Positions 5,128 to 5,657 of a DNA stretch of 5,657 bases are shown in pieces. The notes beneath the pieces are model-generated. The model was not told the DNA's origin, made no database searches, and worked only from the letters and a program-made list of their open reading frames with translations. The DNA comes from Cellulomonas sp. (lineage in GTDB: Bacteria > Actinomycetota > Actinomycetes > Actinomycetales > Cellulomonadaceae), in NCBI GenBank assembly GCA_031178805.1, contig JAPSIJ010000172.1, forward strand, positions 1-5,657, in the 5' to 3' direction. The position numbers were made by a program, and so were the translations under genes. Position 1 is the first letter of the stretch. Each line of letters opens with the position of its first letter.

Positions 5128-5657
5128 ATGGCCACGCCCGAGCCCACGCCCGAGCCCACCGCGCCCGTCCCCGCCGGGGCGCGGGGTCCGCGCCGGGGAC
5201 GCGTGCTCGCGGTCGGGACGGTGGCCGCGGTCGTGCTCGCCGTCGGCGGCGGCGCCTGGTTCTCCGGGTACCAGGAGGACCGCAGACTGGCCGAGGCGGC
5301 GCTGGAGGAGCGGCTCGAGGCGCTCGAGCCCGTCGCGCTCGAGCTGTCCCAGTGGATCGACGCCTCGGAGGTCGCGGTCGAGAGCGCCCGCGGCCGGGTC
5401 ACCGACGAGCGGTACATCACCGACATGGAGGCCGTCCTGGCGGACGCCGGCGCCCTCGACACCGCCCCGCCCGAGGACGGCTCCCCCGCCGACCGCGCGG
5501 CCGCGGCCGAGGAGACCCGGCAGGCCGCCCTCCGGCACATCGCCGCGATCGAGGCCGCGTCGGCCGACCTGTTCACCGACACCTACGTCTACGACACCCG
5601 GCAGGAGCTCGTGGTCTACGACGGCGCGGTCGCCGCCCTCGACCAGGCGGTCGCCGC
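5128..5657 (+). CDS. Single-pass membrane protein, N-terminal part, unknown function (runs off the window)
   Basis: The frame is open from the ATG to the last base, giving 176 codons with no stop. I do not recognise a family. Residues 3-15 are Pro-rich with a repeated PEPT unit (PEPTPEPT at 4-11). A basic patch follows (RGPRRGR, 19-25), then one membrane helix at about 26-46. The rest is polar, alanine- and glutamate-rich and probably extracellular. It looks helical, with a likely coiled-coil stretch at about 50-75 (EEDR/LEERLEALE-like heptads) and further helices beyond. The basic patch before the helix and the lack of a signal-peptidase or lipobox site suggest a signal anchor with the N-terminus inside. 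Start evidence is AGGGA at six bases and TACGCT upstream. Codon use fits the region. The minus-strand open frames over it are shadows. It is divergent from the DNA glycosylase gene (83-base gap). The 3' end must be seen before any function is proposed. Confidence 0.72.
   Translation, partial: MATPEPTPEPTAPVPAGARGPRRGRVLAVGTVAAVVLAVGGGAWFSGYQEDRRLAEAALEERLEALEPVALELSQWIDASEVAVESARGRVTDERYITDMEAVLADAGALDTAPPEDGSPADRAAAAEETRQAALRHIAAIEAASADLFTDTYVYDTRQELVVYDGAVAALDQAVA

Noticed and set aside
5055..5582. Minus-strand open frame opposite the last gene
   Set aside because: Ser/Ala/Arg-rich low-information translation; the plus strand has a ribosome binding site, a promoter-like hexamer, a membrane helix and ordinary codon bias.
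1..5657. Defence island, biosynthetic cluster, CRISPR or mobile-element system
   Set aside because: No nuclease-effector pairs, repeat arrays, integrases, transposases or linked pathway enzymes are present; the genes are mostly independent and common in Actinobacteria.

Overview
The window reads as ordinary chromosomal DNA from a very GC-rich actinobacterium. The third codon positions are almost entirely G or C, GTG starts are frequent, several genes look leaderless, and the protein families are typical of Actinobacteria. The overall flavour is Cellulomonas-like, but that is an impression and not a placement. There is no rRNA, tRNA, CRISPR array, transposase or phage gene.

Layout: (1) 12-1388 (+) is a polytopic GT-C membrane glycosyltransferase of the GT87/DUF2029 type. 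Its second cytoplasmic loop contains a palindromic, rare-codon-rich segment (346-404) that looks like an in-frame repeat insertion. It converges on (2) 1443-2387 (-), a luciferase-like F420-dependent oxidoreductase. A large two-tier palindrome (1345-1418) sits at that junction and includes the stop codon of gene 1. (3) 2458-2676 (+), a 72-aa two-helix membrane protein, and (4) 2689-3348 (+), a DUF1684 protein, form a probable two-gene operon divergent from gene 2. (5) 3350-3589 (-) is a 79-aa LapA/DUF1049-domain membrane protein that converges on gene 4 with one base between the stops. (6) 3652-4095 (+) is an ElaA-type GNAT acetyltransferase. (7) 4109-5044 (-) is a Nei/Fpg-family DNA glycosylase; its stop codon and that of gene 6 lie in opposite arms of one hairpin. 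(8) 5128-5657 (+) is the 5' part of an unrecognised single-pass membrane protein that runs off the window.

The genes alternate strand almost one by one (convergent, divergent, convergent and so on) and share no pathway that I can see. They look like independent housekeeping or accessory genes, each with its own compact promoter. Several -10-like hexamers sit 6-7 bases before the start codon, which predicts leaderless mRNAs. I found no convincing undescribed multi-gene system. The observations most worth a second look are the palindromic insert inside the glycosyltransferase gene and the four-arm palindrome at its 3' end.
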